From NCBI RefSeq assembly GCF_030386795.1, contig NZ_JANUQM010000001.1, positions 616,363-680,362 of the forward strand: a stretch of 64,000 nt of DNA, written 5' to 3'. Position numbers and translations under genes: made by a program. The DNA is from Streptomyces sp. S.PNR 29 (lineage in GTDB: Bacteria > Actinomycetota > Actinomycetes > Streptomycetales > Streptomycetaceae). Below the pieces are notes generated by a model, which was not told the origin of the DNA, did no database searches, and worked only from the letters and a program-made list of their open reading frames with translations. Below, one piece after another: positions 1-8,246 of this stretch. Position 1 is the first letter of the stretch, and every line of letters begins with the position of its first letter.

Positions 1-128
1 TCGGTGACCTTGGAGTCGCGTACGGACAGTGCCGCCTCGGACGGGGACTTGACCTCGACGCATGCGCCGTTTCCTCCGGAATAGGAGGACTTCGTCCACG
101 TGTCCGTGGCGCCCTGAACAATTGCCAT
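1..128 (-). CDS. DUF397 domain protein, 3' end outside window
   Basis: The 42 visible codons begin MAIVQGATDTWTKSSYSGG and continue with a CVEV motif. The W-x-KSSYSGG-N-x-CVEV pattern is the signature of the small (about 60-90 residue) DUF397 proteins of actinomycetes. GGAG lies five bases before the ATG at 128. The gene follows the XRE/DUF5753 regulator at 367-1224 on the same strand, which is the usual arrangement: a helix-turn-helix protein and a DUF397 partner acting as a pair, as in the AbaA/WhiJ-type loci of Streptomyces. The C-terminus lies beyond the window edge. What DUF397 does biochemically is not established; modulation of its regulator is inferred from context. Confidence 0.85.
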   Translation of the reverse strand, partial: MAIVQGATDTWTKSSYSGGNGACVEVKSPSEAALSVRDSKVT

Positions 129-282
129 GTCTGCTCCGGTGGCGAGTTGCTGAGTTGCTGTCACCGCGCCACGGGCCCCTCGGGGACCCGCCGTGCGGTT
201 TGCGCCAATGTCGTGTGATCGTTGGCGTGATCGACGCTACTCGCTGACTTCCCCGTTCGGAGCAGCTATTCACTCGACCGGA

Positions 283-294
283 TGGCATATTCCA
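283..294. promoter_or_regulatory. Imperfect palindrome upstream of DUF397 gene
   Basis: TGGCATATTCCA is an AT-rich near-palindrome (two mismatches) in the gap between the XRE gene and the DUF397 gene. It could be an operator for the XRE protein. No experiment or alignment supports this here. Confidence 0.3.
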
Positions 295-366
295 AGCGAG
301 TCTTCCAGTCCAACCTGTCGGGGTGTAGGATCGCGCGCTTCCGACGGCCGGCCGCCACGGCAGGGC

Positions 367-1224
367 TCAGCGTGCGTACTCCTTCGCCACGTCCTCGATG
401 AGCTGACGGGACTGCTCCACGTTCAGCGCCTGCGCCCGCAGATGCTCGTACATCACCGTGTACTTCTGCACGTCATGCGCCTTCTCCAGGTACAGGTCGC
501 TGGTGACGCCCTCGATGTACACCACGCTGGAGTCGGCCGCGTCGGCGAACTCCAGGATCGAGTACTGCCCGTTGATGCCGGGGTGCGCGCCCACGTCGAA
601 CGGCAGCACCTGCACGGTGATGTGCGGCAGCTGCGACATCTCGGCGACGTGCTCCAGCTGCTCGCGCATCACCTGACGGCTCCCCACCACCCGGCGCAGG
701 GAGGCCTCGTCGAGGACCACCCACAGGCGCAGCGGGTTGTTGTCGGCGGCGATGCGCTCCTGCCGTCGTATGCGCACCTGGACACGCTTGTCGATGTCGG
801 CGGCCGCGGTCTCCGGCAAGGCGCCCTGGATGAGCGCCTCGGCGTACGGGCGGGTCTGCAGCAGGCCGGTGATGATCTGGGGCTCGTAGACCCGCAGCGA
901 TTCGGCGTCCGTCTCCAGGCCGATGTACACGCTGTACGGGATGTCGCCGAAGGCGTGCCACCAGCCCTGCTGCCGGGAGTCCTTGGCCATCTGCATCAGC
1001 GAGTCGACGATCCGCTGGTCCTCGACCTCGTACACCCCGCACAGGTCGCGGACGTCGCGCTGGCTGATGCTGCGCCGGCCGTTCTCCAGGCGGCTGATCT
1101 TCGACTGCGACACCAGCAGCCGCTCCGCCACCTCTTCGGCCGTCATGCCCTTGAGCTCGCGGAGCCTGCGCAGCTCCTGGCCCAGCCGGCGTCGCCTGAC
1201 GGTGGGATTGACATTGGACGCCAC
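367..1224 (-). CDS. XRE-family regulator with DUF5753 domain
   Basis: A 285-residue DNA-binding regulator. Residues of about 20-60 form a lambda-repressor-like helix-turn-helix (LKGMTAEEVAERLLVSQSKISRLENG). The remainder is a DUF5753 domain, with the typical GLLQTRPYAEALI and PFDVGAHPG segments. I place the start at the GTG at 1224 because a CGGAGG Shine-Dalgarno lies nine bases upstream; an in-frame ATG at 1263 lacks one and would add a basic 13-residue leader. The DUF397 gene downstream on the same strand makes the usual two-gene module. In Streptomyces such pairs influence development and antibiotic production; the target here is unknown. Confidence 0.9.
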   Translation of the reverse strand: MASNVNPTVRRRRLGQELRRLRELKGMTAEEVAERLLVSQSKISRLENGRRSISQRDVRDLCGVYEVEDQRIVDSLMQMAKDSRQQGWWHAFGDIPYSVYIGLETDAESLRVYEPQIITGLLQTRPYAEALIQGALPETAAADIDKRVQVRIRRQERIAADNNPLRLWVVLDEASLRRVVGSRQVMREQLEHVAEMSQLPHITVQVLPFDVGAHPGINGQYSILEFADAADSSVVYIEGVTSDLYLEKAHDVQKYTVMYEHLRAQALNVEQSRQLIEDVAKEYAR

Positions 1225-1578
1225 GGGACGTGCACCTCCGGCTGCGTGCCTCGAACTTGCCACTATGCGTATCTGTTGCTGAGCAGACTGCCACCAAGGG
1301 GCTTCCTACCGCTGGGAAACAGACGATATGCGCCGCGTACACGCCAGTTCGGCGCATCCCCGCACATACGGCCGCGCGGGGCGGCAAGGCCGCGTCGTCG
1401 TCCGGACGTACGGCTCTGCCACCCCGCGCGGACCAGCGGCTCCCGTACCGGGCCTGTGGGGACTGGCGGTGCGGCTGTGCTTCTCGCTGGTGTTGCGGTG
1501 TTCGCTTGCGGTTTCGCTGTGTGCGGTGTCGCTGTGTGCGGTGTCGCTGTGGTGCGCGCCCTGTCGTGGGACCGCGGC
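1225..1578. other. 354-bp non-coding gap with a short tandem repeat
   Basis: No convincing gene lies between the XRE start and the GPP34 stop. The only structure I see is three tandem copies of a 15-mer at 1507-1551 (TGCGGTGTCGCTGTG; the first copy differs by one base). Open frames through the repeat give low-complexity peptides with no family resemblance. The XRE promoter must lie at the left end of this gap. Confidence 0.6.
1507..1551. repeat. 15-bp tandem repeat, three copies
   Basis: Copies lie at 1507-1521 (one mismatch), 1522-1536 and 1537-1551, unit TGCGGTGTCGCTGTG. It is non-coding as far as can be judged and has no obvious function. Confidence 0.85.
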
Positions 1579-2334
1579 TCAGTGGGCCACGGCGCGCGCC
1601 ATGGATCCGCGGCGCGGCTGCAGCGGAACACCACGGGCGGGTTCCGGTGCGGTCCTGGCCCCCGCGGCGGCCTGACGGCCGGCCGGGGCCGGGCTGCGGC
1701 GCGGCTGGGCCGCCACGCCGTTCTGGACGTCCATCACGGCGTGCGCCACGAGGCCGCCCATGGGGTCGTGTCTGATCAGATCCCGCAGCCGGGACCGGGA
1801 CGAGCGCCCCTCGTTCCCCGGATACAAGTGCTTGCCGAGACCGACCGCGTGGGCCAGCGCGGCGAGCGCCGCGGTCCGTGGGTCCGGCGGTACGCCGGTG
1901 CGGATCGCGGAGTCCAGCCGGGCCCTGATCTCCCGGCTGATGGCCGTGTCCGTCGCCTGGTAGCGAGTCGTCGGCAGCACCCCGCACATCTGGCCGGGCA
2001 CGGCGGCGACCATGCCGCACCGCTCCAGATGCGAGAGGTAGGTCTGGCGCAGCCCCAGCCGGGGTCCGCCGATCCAGTTGACCGCCCGTACGGGGGCGCC
2101 GCGCCTTCGCAGCAACTCCAACGCGCAGTCAAGTGTCGGATCTCCTGTCGGCCGTGGCACCACCACGGCGATACGATCCCCGTCTGGGGCTATCCGTCCG
2201 GCCAGCGCCAGCTCCACTAGCTGTGCTCCGGCCAGACCGAGGTCGAGCGACTGCGGCTGTGCAGTGGTACCCGTGGCCGGGTCCAGTGCCAGCAGCAGAA
2301 GCTCCTCCGGAAGTGTTCTGCGGCTCCTGCCCAT
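1579..2334 (-). CDS. GPP34 family phosphoprotein
   Basis: A 251-residue protein opening with MGRSRRTLPEELLLLALDP, the characteristic start of the GPP34 family (bacterial relatives of the phosphoinositide-binding Golgi proteins GOLPH3/Vps74). The conserved core runs to about residue 215 (LAGAQLVELALAGRI, GLGKHLYPGNEGRSSRSRL, HAVMDVQNGVA). The last 35-40 residues are a Pro/Arg/Ala-rich tail. GGGGAGG lies five bases before the ATG. Streptomycetes carry several such proteins, often near DUF397 or conservon-type genes. A peripheral membrane role is inferred from the eukaryotic relatives. Confidence 0.9.
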   Translation of the reverse strand: MGRSRRTLPEELLLLALDPATGTTAQPQSLDLGLAGAQLVELALAGRIAPDGDRIAVVVPRPTGDPTLDCALELLRRRGAPVRAVNWIGGPRLGLRQTYLSHLERCGMVAAVPGQMCGVLPTTRYQATDTAISREIRARLDSAIRTGVPPDPRTAALAALAHAVGLGKHLYPGNEGRSSRSRLRDLIRHDPMGGLVAHAVMDVQNGVAAQPRRSPAPAGRQAAAGARTAPEPARGVPLQPRRGSMARAVAH

Positions 2335-2400
2335 CCATGCCTCCCCGCGTGGATGAATGACAGGGTGACCCCTCTCACATTGGTCTGTCGAGGGTGCGTG

Positions 2401-2422
2401 ACCGGTTCGTAGTGGAACCAGT
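2401..2422. promoter_or_regulatory. Inverted repeat upstream of carboxypeptidase gene
   Basis: ACCGGTTC and GAACCAGT are 8-bp arms (one mismatch) separated by six bases, in the intergenic region between the divergent GPP34 and carboxypeptidase genes. It is a plausible regulator site; no known consensus was matched. Confidence 0.3.
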
Positions 2423-2568
2423 AGGTATGTCGTTCTCGTCTACCGCGTGGGGTCAGCCCGTACACAGGACACTGGTACATGGTTCGGACAGCGCTATGGA
2501 GCGGTGTCCCGGACGGCGGGTCACGGTTCGGTAGGCGCACGGAGACGTGCGGCATGGAGGAGGCATCG

Positions 2569-5244
2569 GTGGCGGGCGAGTCCCCCGACAGGTCGAAGCA
2601 GCGCGAGTCGTCGGCAGAACCGACGTCGGGGAGCGCGGGTCCGGTTCCCGAGGCCAGGAGCGAGGCCGCCGAGACGCGTGATCCGCGGCTCGCGGTGGCG
2701 CGGGAGGCCTCCCGAGGGGGTGTCGACACGGCGACCCGGGTGCTCTCGACACGCGCCCAGGCGACGGAGACGGACGAGGACGCCGACCCCGACGCCGACG
2801 CGAAAGGTTCCGCCGCCGACAGCGCGTCAGAGGCCTCCAGCGACCGCGACGCCACCACGGACACCGGCGGCGGGCGCCTGAAGGACGCCGTGGCGGCTTG
2901 GGTACGTTCGGCGGACGAGGCGGGCGAGGCGGACGGGGAGGCTTCCGCGGACGCGGACGCGGACGAGGACGAGGACGAGGCGGATCAGGCGGCAGACGCC
3001 GACCCCGCGAAGGACACGGCAGACGCGGACGCCGAACCCGCGAAGGGCACGGCAGACGCGGAGGCCGCTGCGGATACCGACCGGGCGGGCCAAGCGGCTG
3101 ACGCTGAGGGCTCCGACGGGGCCGAGGTCGGCGAGGGCGGTCAGGACGCGGAGGGTGCCGAGGAGGCCGACGCCGGGGAAGAGACCGAGCGGGACGCGGA
3201 GACGGCCTCCGGTGCCGATGCGGGCGAGGGCGGGCGTGAGGACGACCGTGCCGTGGCCGACGCCGATGCGGAGGCCGAGGCGGACACGGACACCGAGCCG
3301 GAGCCGGAGGCGGACGCCGACGAGGCCGGTGAAGCCACCGATCCTCGGGCCGACGCGGGCCAGGACGCCCCTGAGGCCACCGAGGCCGAGGCTTCGAAGG
3401 AGGAGGCGGGCGAGGCCCCCAAGGCCCCCACCCCCAAGGCCCCCGCCCCCAAGTCCACGGACGACTCCAAGCCCACCGGCACCCCCGAGGCCGCCACCCC
3501 GGAAACCGACCCCGACGGAACTCCCGAACCCGGCGACACCGATGGCCCCGACGAGCCGGAGGCGTCCGGCGACAAGGCCGCGAAGCCCCCCGTCGACCAG
3601 CCCACCGCCGTGTTCAAGGCCGTGCGGCCCGCTGTCGATCAGCCGACGACCATGCTGAAGGTGGGCGGCGTCGCGAAGGTGGCCGAGGCGGGGAAGCCCA
3701 CCGAGACATCCGCAGCCGCCGGCAAGGCGTCAGGCAAGGCCGACGCCCCCGCCAAGCCCGAGCCGAAGCCCGAGCCCGGGCCCAAGCCCGAGCCCGAGGC
3801 CGAGCGGACCAGCAAGTTCGTCGCGCTCAAGCCCCTGGACGACCCGTCGACGCGCAAGCCGCCGCCGGCCGACGCGACGACCGCGCTGCCCAAGGTGCCC
3901 CCGGCGGACGCCACCGCGCCCGTCCCGCAGGTCGGGCCGGAGCGGACGACGCAGCAGCCGCTGCCGCCGAAGCCGCCGCTGGATCTGCTGGCGGAGCTGA
4001 CCAACACGCCGCCGCCCCCGCCGACCCCGCTGCGCACCCTGGCCCGGCGGGTCAAGATCTGGACGCCGCTGGTCCTGCTGCTGGTGGTGATCTTTGCGGT
4101 CGTACAGACCCTGCGTCCGCTCCCGCAGCCCACGCTCGACCTGACCGCGAAGGACAGCTACGCCTTCGAGGGCAGCAAGGTCGACATCCCGTGGCCGTCC
4201 GCCGGACAGGCCGCGCTGGACGTGCAGGGCATCGGTTCGTTCGGCTCGTCGGGTGAGCAGAAGCCCGTGCCGATCGCCAGTGTCGCCAAGGTCATGACCG
4301 CGTACCTCATCCTGCGCGACCACCCGCTGAAGAGCGGTGCCAACGGCCCGAAGCTCAAGATCGATCAGACGGCCGAGGACCAGTCGGACGCGGGCCAGGA
4401 GTCGACCGTCCCCGTGACCGCGGGCGACTCGATCTCCCAGCGTGAGGCCCTGGAGAGCATCCTGATCGCGTCCGCGAACAACATCGCTCGCTTGCTCGCC
4501 CGGTGGGACGCGGGGTCCGAGAAGGCGTTCGTCACCAAGATGAACGACGCCGCCAAGGACCTCGGGATGAAGAACACGACGTACACCGACCCGTCCGGTC
4601 TGAACAACACGACCGTCAGCACGGCCGTGGACCAGGTGAAGCTGGCCAAGGAGGCGATGAAGCAGCCCGCCTTCCGGGAGGTCGCGGCGATGATGTCGTA
4701 CACCGACTACAAGGGCGCCAACCACCCCAACTGGAACCAGCTGGTCGGCAGCAACAACGTGGTCGGCATCAAGACCGGCACCACCACCTCGGCGCTCGGC
4801 AACCTCGTCTTCGCGGCGAAGAAGGAGATCGGCGGTGAGACGCGGACCATCGTCGGTGCCGTGGTGCGCCAGCCGGACAACGGCACCGGCATCCTCGCCG
4901 CCGCCCTCGACTCGGGCGACAAGCTGATCCGGGCCGCGCAGAGCGCGCTGGAGTCGGCGACGATCCTGAAGAAGGGCGACGTCGTGGGCTACGCCGACGA
5001 CGGTCTCGGCGGCCGTACGCCGGTCGTCGCCACCGAGGACGTCAAGGCCGTCGGCTGGGCGGGGCTCACCGTGAAGCTGACGTTCAAGGCGGACGAACTG
5101 CCGCATACGGCGAAGGCCGGCACCGAGGTCGGCACGCTCACCGTGGGCGACGGCGGCACCAGCGGCGCGGTGCAGGTCCCGGTCGCGCTCCAGAAGGACC
5201 TCGTCGAACCGGGCTGGGCGGACAAGCTGACCCGCCTGGGCTGA
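2569..5244 (+). CDS. Membrane-anchored D-alanyl-D-alanine carboxypeptidase with long acidic tail
   Basis: An 891-residue low-molecular-weight penicillin-binding protein that trims the terminal D-alanine from peptidoglycan stem peptides. The active-site motifs are in order: SVAK (nucleophile Ser near residue 571), SAN (near 635) and KTG (near 735). A single membrane span (WTPLVLLLVVIFAVVQTL, about residues 498-515) puts this domain outside the cell. The first 490 or so residues would therefore be cytoplasmic; they are almost pure Asp/Glu/Ala/Pro with Thr-containing patches (PTAVFK, PTTMLK, TTALPK). I chose the GTG at 2569 (GGAGGAGG five bases upstream); ATG 2554 is the alternative. By gene order and sequence this corresponds to S. 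coelicolor SCO4439 (from memory), implicated in spore wall maturation. A terminator follows. Confidence 0.9.
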   Translation: MAGESPDRSKQRESSAEPTSGSAGPVPEARSEAAETRDPRLAVAREASRGGVDTATRVLSTRAQATETDEDADPDADAKGSAADSASEASSDRDATTDTGGGRLKDAVAAWVRSADEAGEADGEASADADADEDEDEADQAADADPAKDTADADAEPAKGTADAEAAADTDRAGQAADAEGSDGAEVGEGGQDAEGAEEADAGEETERDAETASGADAGEGGREDDRAVADADAEAEADTDTEPEPEADADEAGEATDPRADAGQDAPEATEAEASKEEAGEAPKAPTPKAPAPKSTDDSKPTGTPEAATPETDPDGTPEPGDTDGPDEPEASGDKAAKPPVDQPTAVFKAVRPAVDQPTTMLKVGGVAKVAEAGKPTETSAAAGKASGKADAPAKPEPKPEPGPKPEPEAERTSKFVALKPLDDPSTRKPPPADATTALPKVPPADATAPVPQVGPERTTQQPLPPKPPLDLLAELTNTPPPPPTPLRTLARRVKIWTPLVLLLVVIFAVVQTLRPLPQPTLDLTAKDSYAFEGSKVDIPWPSAGQAALDVQGIGSFGSSGEQKPVPIASVAKVMTAYLILRDHPLKSGANGPKLKIDQTAEDQSDAGQESTVPVTAGDSISQREALESILIASANNIARLLARWDAGSEKAFVTKMNDAAKDLGMKNTTYTDPSGLNNTTVSTAVDQVKLAKEAMKQPAFREVAAMMSYTDYKGANHPNWNQLVGSNNVVGIKTGTTTSALGNLVFAAKKEIGGETRTIVGAVVRQPDNGTGILAAALDSGDKLIRAAQSALESATILKKGDVVGYADDGLGGRTPVVATEDVKAVGWAGLTVKLTFKADELPHTAKAGTEVGTLTVGDGGTSGAVQVPVALQKDLVEPGWADKLTRLG

Positions 5245-5257
5245 GCGGAAACGGCAG

Positions 5258-5291
5258 GGCGGCCGCCGTCCCCGAGGGGGCGGCGGCCGCC
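5258..5291 (+). terminator. GC-rich hairpin terminator after carboxypeptidase gene
   Basis: An 11-bp perfect stem (GGCGGCCGCCG paired with CGGCGGCCGCC) is extended by a G-U pair and three G-C pairs around a CGAG loop, beginning 13 bases after the stop codon. There is no U-tract, as is common for streptomycete terminators. Confidence 0.75.
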
Positions 5292-5442
5292 GTGTACGAG
5301 GGAGGACCGGGGGGCGGGTCACGCCCTGCGTGCTAGCGTCACGAACCGGGGCAGGTCGCCGGTCGCGGAAACGAAGCCGTGAACGACAAGAGAACGGGAC
5401 GCGGCCGAGGAACAGAAGACGGGACACGGGGAGTGCCTTCAG

Positions 5443-7269
5443 GTGGCCACTGCGGAGCCGACACGCGCCGACGACGCCGATCCGGGCCCGGTACACGGCC
5501 CGCGAATACAGCTGCCCGCGCCACCCGGACAGAGCGGTAGGGAAGGCTCGGCCGTCCAGGCCCTGCGCGAGCGGCTGCTGCGGCACCCGGTGCTGTCGGT
5601 CACGGGTCTCGCCGGTGTGCTCCACGTCGTCTGGTTCTTCACCTTCGCCACCAGCGGCGGCGACCTCGCCGCCCAGGACGCCTGGGCCGAGTTCGTCGGC
5701 CGGCACCCCGACTCCGCGTACAACCTCGCCTGGTACGGCGGTATGCACCCGGTGTCGTACAGCGTGGTCTCGCCGTATCTGATGTCGCTGCTCGGGGTCC
5801 GTACGACGATGATGATCGCGGGGACCATCTCCGCGGGCCTGCTGACGCTGGTCCTCATCCGCAGCCGCTCGGTGCGCAACCCGCTGTGGGCGGCGCTGGC
5901 CGGGGTCTTCGGGCTGCTGTGCAACGCGATCTCCGGCCGCGTGACCTTCGGCCTCGGCACGATGTTCGCGCTGGGCGCGGTCGCCGTCGTGTTCTGCTGG
6001 CCGTACCGCTGGCGCTACAAGCGCTGGGCGAAGGCGCTGTGCGCGGCGCCTCTGGCCGCGCTCGCGACCATGTCCTCGCCGGTGGCGGGGCTGTTCGTGG
6101 GCTTCGTGGCGGTGGCGCTGTTCCTGCAGAAGCGGCGGCCGGGCGCCTGGGCGCTGGGTCTGGCGCCGACCGCGGTCGTGGCCGTGTCGGCCTGGCTGTT
6201 CCCCTTCTCCGGCACCCAGCCGATGATGATCGGCTCGGTGATCCTGCCGTTCCTGTACTCGGTTCTCGTCTTCGTGCTCGTCCCGGAGGACTGGAAGACG
6301 GTCCGGCTGGTGGCGGCGGTGTACGGCCTGTCGGTCGTCCTGGTCTGGCTGATCAGCTCGCAGATCGGCTCCAACATCACGCGGCTGGCGATGCTGTTCG
6401 CCGGGATGACGCTGGTGGCGGCGCTGCCCTTCACGGTGCCGCGCTCGCGCCGCTGGTACGCGTGCGTGCTGGCCCTGCTCGGCTTCGGCGGCTGGATCAG
6501 CTTCAAGACGGCCGACGACATCATCCACGCCGCCCCCGCGGCGTCCTGGGCGCGCGAGCTGGCGCCGCTGGTGAACGAACTGCAGGAGGTCGGCGCCGAG
6601 AAGGGCCGCGTCGAGGTCGTGCCCGCCCGCTCCCACCGCGAGGCCTCCGCGCTCGCGCCGTACGTCAACCTGGCGCGCGGCTGGAACCGCCAGGCCGACA
6701 TGGAGCGCAACCCGCTCTTCTACGACGACACGCTCAACTCGGCGAACTACCGCGAGTGGCTGAAGCGCTGGGCCGTGCACTTCGTCGTCCTGCCGAAGGA
6801 CGAGCCGGACGGCACGGGCGCCGAGCGCGAGCGGCAGCTGGTGCAGCGCGGGTTGCCGTATCTGAAGCAGGTCTGGGGCGACGCGAACTGGCAGCTGTTC
6901 GAGGTGACCGATCCGACGCCGCTCGCCGCGCCGAACGCGGTCGTCGAACGGGCCGAGCAGGGCGAGTGGACGATGCGGGTGAGCAGGCCCGGCCGGATCC
7001 TGATCCGCATCCCCTACTCGCCGTGGCTGAGCATCGTGGACGCCGAGGGCAAGAAGCTCGACCCGCCCCAGGAGACCGAGGCCTCCCAGAACCGCCCCGA
7101 GGGCGAGCCGAAGACGTACGACAACGTCAACGGCTGCCTGACGGAGACGGAGGAGGACCCGGAGGGCGACAAGTGGACGGTGCTGCTGGCCCCGAAGGCG
7201 GGGACGTACCGTCTGGCGGCCCCGTACACCGTGCCGCGCGGGACGCCGTGCCCGGAGGAGCTGCGCTGA
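5443..7269 (+). CDS. Polytopic membrane protein with extracytoplasmic C-terminal domain
   Basis: A 608-residue protein I do not recognise as a defined enzyme. Residues of about 45-365 contain roughly ten hydrophobic spans (for example VLSVTGLAGVLHVVWFFTFA and MMIAGTISAGLLTLVLI). The C-terminal 240 residues are soluble, rich in charged residues, with a beta-rich end. The layout of a multi-spanning half plus a C-terminal globular half resembles GT-C glycosyltransferases and related envelope proteins, but I see no clear catalytic Asp-Glu motif. The GTG start has GGGGAG about ten bases upstream. It follows the D,D-carboxypeptidase in the same direction beyond a terminator, so an envelope function is plausible. 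Confidence 0.75.
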   Translation: MATAEPTRADDADPGPVHGPRIQLPAPPGQSGREGSAVQALRERLLRHPVLSVTGLAGVLHVVWFFTFATSGGDLAAQDAWAEFVGRHPDSAYNLAWYGGMHPVSYSVVSPYLMSLLGVRTTMMIAGTISAGLLTLVLIRSRSVRNPLWAALAGVFGLLCNAISGRVTFGLGTMFALGAVAVVFCWPYRWRYKRWAKALCAAPLAALATMSSPVAGLFVGFVAVALFLQKRRPGAWALGLAPTAVVAVSAWLFPFSGTQPMMIGSVILPFLYSVLVFVLVPEDWKTVRLVAAVYGLSVVLVWLISSQIGSNITRLAMLFAGMTLVAALPFTVPRSRRWYACVLALLGFGGWISFKTADDIIHAAPAASWARELAPLVNELQEVGAEKGRVEVVPARSHREASALAPYVNLARGWNRQADMERNPLFYDDTLNSANYREWLKRWAVHFVVLPKDEPDGTGAERERQLVQRGLPYLKQVWGDANWQLFEVTDPTPLAAPNAVVERAEQGEWTMRVSRPGRILIRIPYSPWLSIVDAEGKKLDPPQETEASQNRPEGEPKTYDNVNGCLTETEEDPEGDKWTVLLAPKAGTYRLAAPYTVPRGTPCPEELR

Positions 7270-7272
7270 CGG

Positions 7273-8112
7273 TCAGCGGAGCCGGTCCACGTAGGTGTCG
7301 GTGCCCGGCACCGTGGGGATGAACGGCGCCACCAGCTCCACCCGTCCCAGCCCCGACTCGGCGACCGCCGTGTCCAGCCCCGTGAAGCAGTGCTCCCAGC
7401 ACTCCCGCGGATCCGCCTGAAGGAACCAGAGCAGGGTCAGCCGGGTGTCCGTGCCCTCGACCTGCTGGACGTACGACATGCGGTCGCCGGGCAGCGGAGT
7501 GGGGCGGAAGACGGTGACCAGCGCCGACGGGGAGCCTGCCAGCCGCTTGGGCAGGTGGCGGGAGCGCAGCCACTCCAGCAGCTCCGCGCGCTGCCCGGCC
7601 GAGCCGGCCTCGACGACCTGGAGGACCAGGCCCGCGTAGGGGTGGTCGAGGGCGTGGATGTCACGGGGGCCCGCAGCCCCGTCCCGGTACACGGTCGCCT
7701 CGTGGTCCTGGAAGGCCGTGAACACATGGGTGCGGTCGCGGTAGACGCGGCCGTCGCGGTTGAGGCGCCGGTTGATGGCGACGGTCCAGCGCATGTGGTC
7801 GTCGTAGCGCCCGTCGGTGATCCAGTACGTGGAGAGGTAGCAGCCGGTGGTGACGGGCCGGGCGACCGCCGACTTCTCGGGGTAGCGCAGGAGTTGCAGG
7901 TCCCTGGTCGCGACCCAGCGGCGGCCGGCGTACATCCAGGGCATGGCCATGGCGCCGGCGTAGTAGTGGTCGTCCTCGTACCAGCGGTTGTAGGCGTACT
8001 CGTGGCCCGGGTGCGGTTCGACCAGGGTGATGAGCGCGTGGCCGGGGCGGACTCCGTACGGCCCCACGGCGGCCAGCTCGGCGTACAGCTCGCTGCGGGT
8101 CTCCTCGCTCAT
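7273..8112 (-). CDS. Conserved hypothetical protein, possibly EthD-like
   Basis: A 279-residue protein beginning MSEETRSELYAEL. The segment EYAYNRWYEDDHYYAGAM followed by ATRDLQLLRYP resembles dimeric alpha/beta-barrel proteins of the EthD type, in which a W-Y-x-x-x-H element opens each ferredoxin-like half; a second half may start around residue 170. No catalytic residue can be assigned. The stop codon lies three bases beyond the convergent stop at 7269. The reading frame stays open upstream through a purine-rich decamer repeat to 8253, but ATG 8112 starts the conserved-looking part. It is divergent from the SDR at 8247, whose operator at 8201 could affect both. Confidence 0.6.
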   Translation of the reverse strand: MSEETRSELYAELAAVGPYGVRPGHALITLVEPHPGHEYAYNRWYEDDHYYAGAMAMPWMYAGRRWVATRDLQLLRYPEKSAVARPVTTGCYLSTYWITDGRYDDHMRWTVAINRRLNRDGRVYRDRTHVFTAFQDHEATVYRDGAAGPRDIHALDHPYAGLVLQVVEAGSAGQRAELLEWLRSRHLPKRLAGSPSALVTVFRPTPLPGDRMSYVQQVEGTDTRLTLLWFLQADPRECWEHCFTGLDTAVAESGLGRVELVAPFIPTVPGTDTYVDRLR

Positions 8113-8120
8113 GCGCCTTC

Positions 8121-8181
8121 CCCTTCCTTCGCCTTCCTTGGTCTTCCTTCGTCTTCCTTGGTCTTCCTTCGGTCTTCCTTC
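8121..8181. repeat. Pyrimidine-rich decamer repeat in 5' leader
   Basis: About six copies of a 10-base unit (GTCTTCCTTC or GTCTTCCTTG, with variants CCCTTCCTTC and GCCTTCCTTG) run from 8121 to 8181. On the minus strand this is a run of AAGGAAG elements in front of the gene starting at 8112, so the leader holds several Shine-Dalgarno-like sequences. Confidence 0.85.
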
Positions 8182-8200
8182 GTCCCACGGTCGCCCATAC

Positions 8201-8217
8201 TCTGACGCCCCGTCAGA
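8201..8217. promoter_or_regulatory. TetR-type operator, perfect palindrome (site 1)
   Basis: TCTGACG-CCC-CGTCAGA, a perfect 7+3+7 palindrome, 29 bases upstream of the SDR start at 8247. The overlapping hexamer TACTCT at 8198-8203 could be the -10 box, so a bound protein would block transcription. It is one of eleven matching sites in the window. Confidence 0.8.
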
Positions 8218-8246
8218 AAATCCGCCAGGGTCCGGGAGGTCCGGGT

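Noticed and set aside
1263..1634. A 123-residue minus-strand frame over the 15-bp repeat
   Set aside because: It encodes a repetitive Thr/Pro/Ala peptide with no homology pattern and overlaps the GPP34 coding end in another frame.
3730..6780. A 1016-codon open frame antisense to the carboxypeptidase and membrane protein genes
   Set aside because: Its product is Arg/His/Gln/Gly-rich with no family resemblance; such frames are common opposite GC-rich genes because stop codons are rare.
7262..7276. CGCTGAC-G-GTCAGCG, which resembles the CTGACG operator
   Set aside because: The half-sites are separated by one base rather than three, and it lies between two convergent stop codons where no promoter is expected.
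8121..8181. CRISPR-like array
   Set aside because: Units are 10 bases with no unique spacers and no cas genes nearby.
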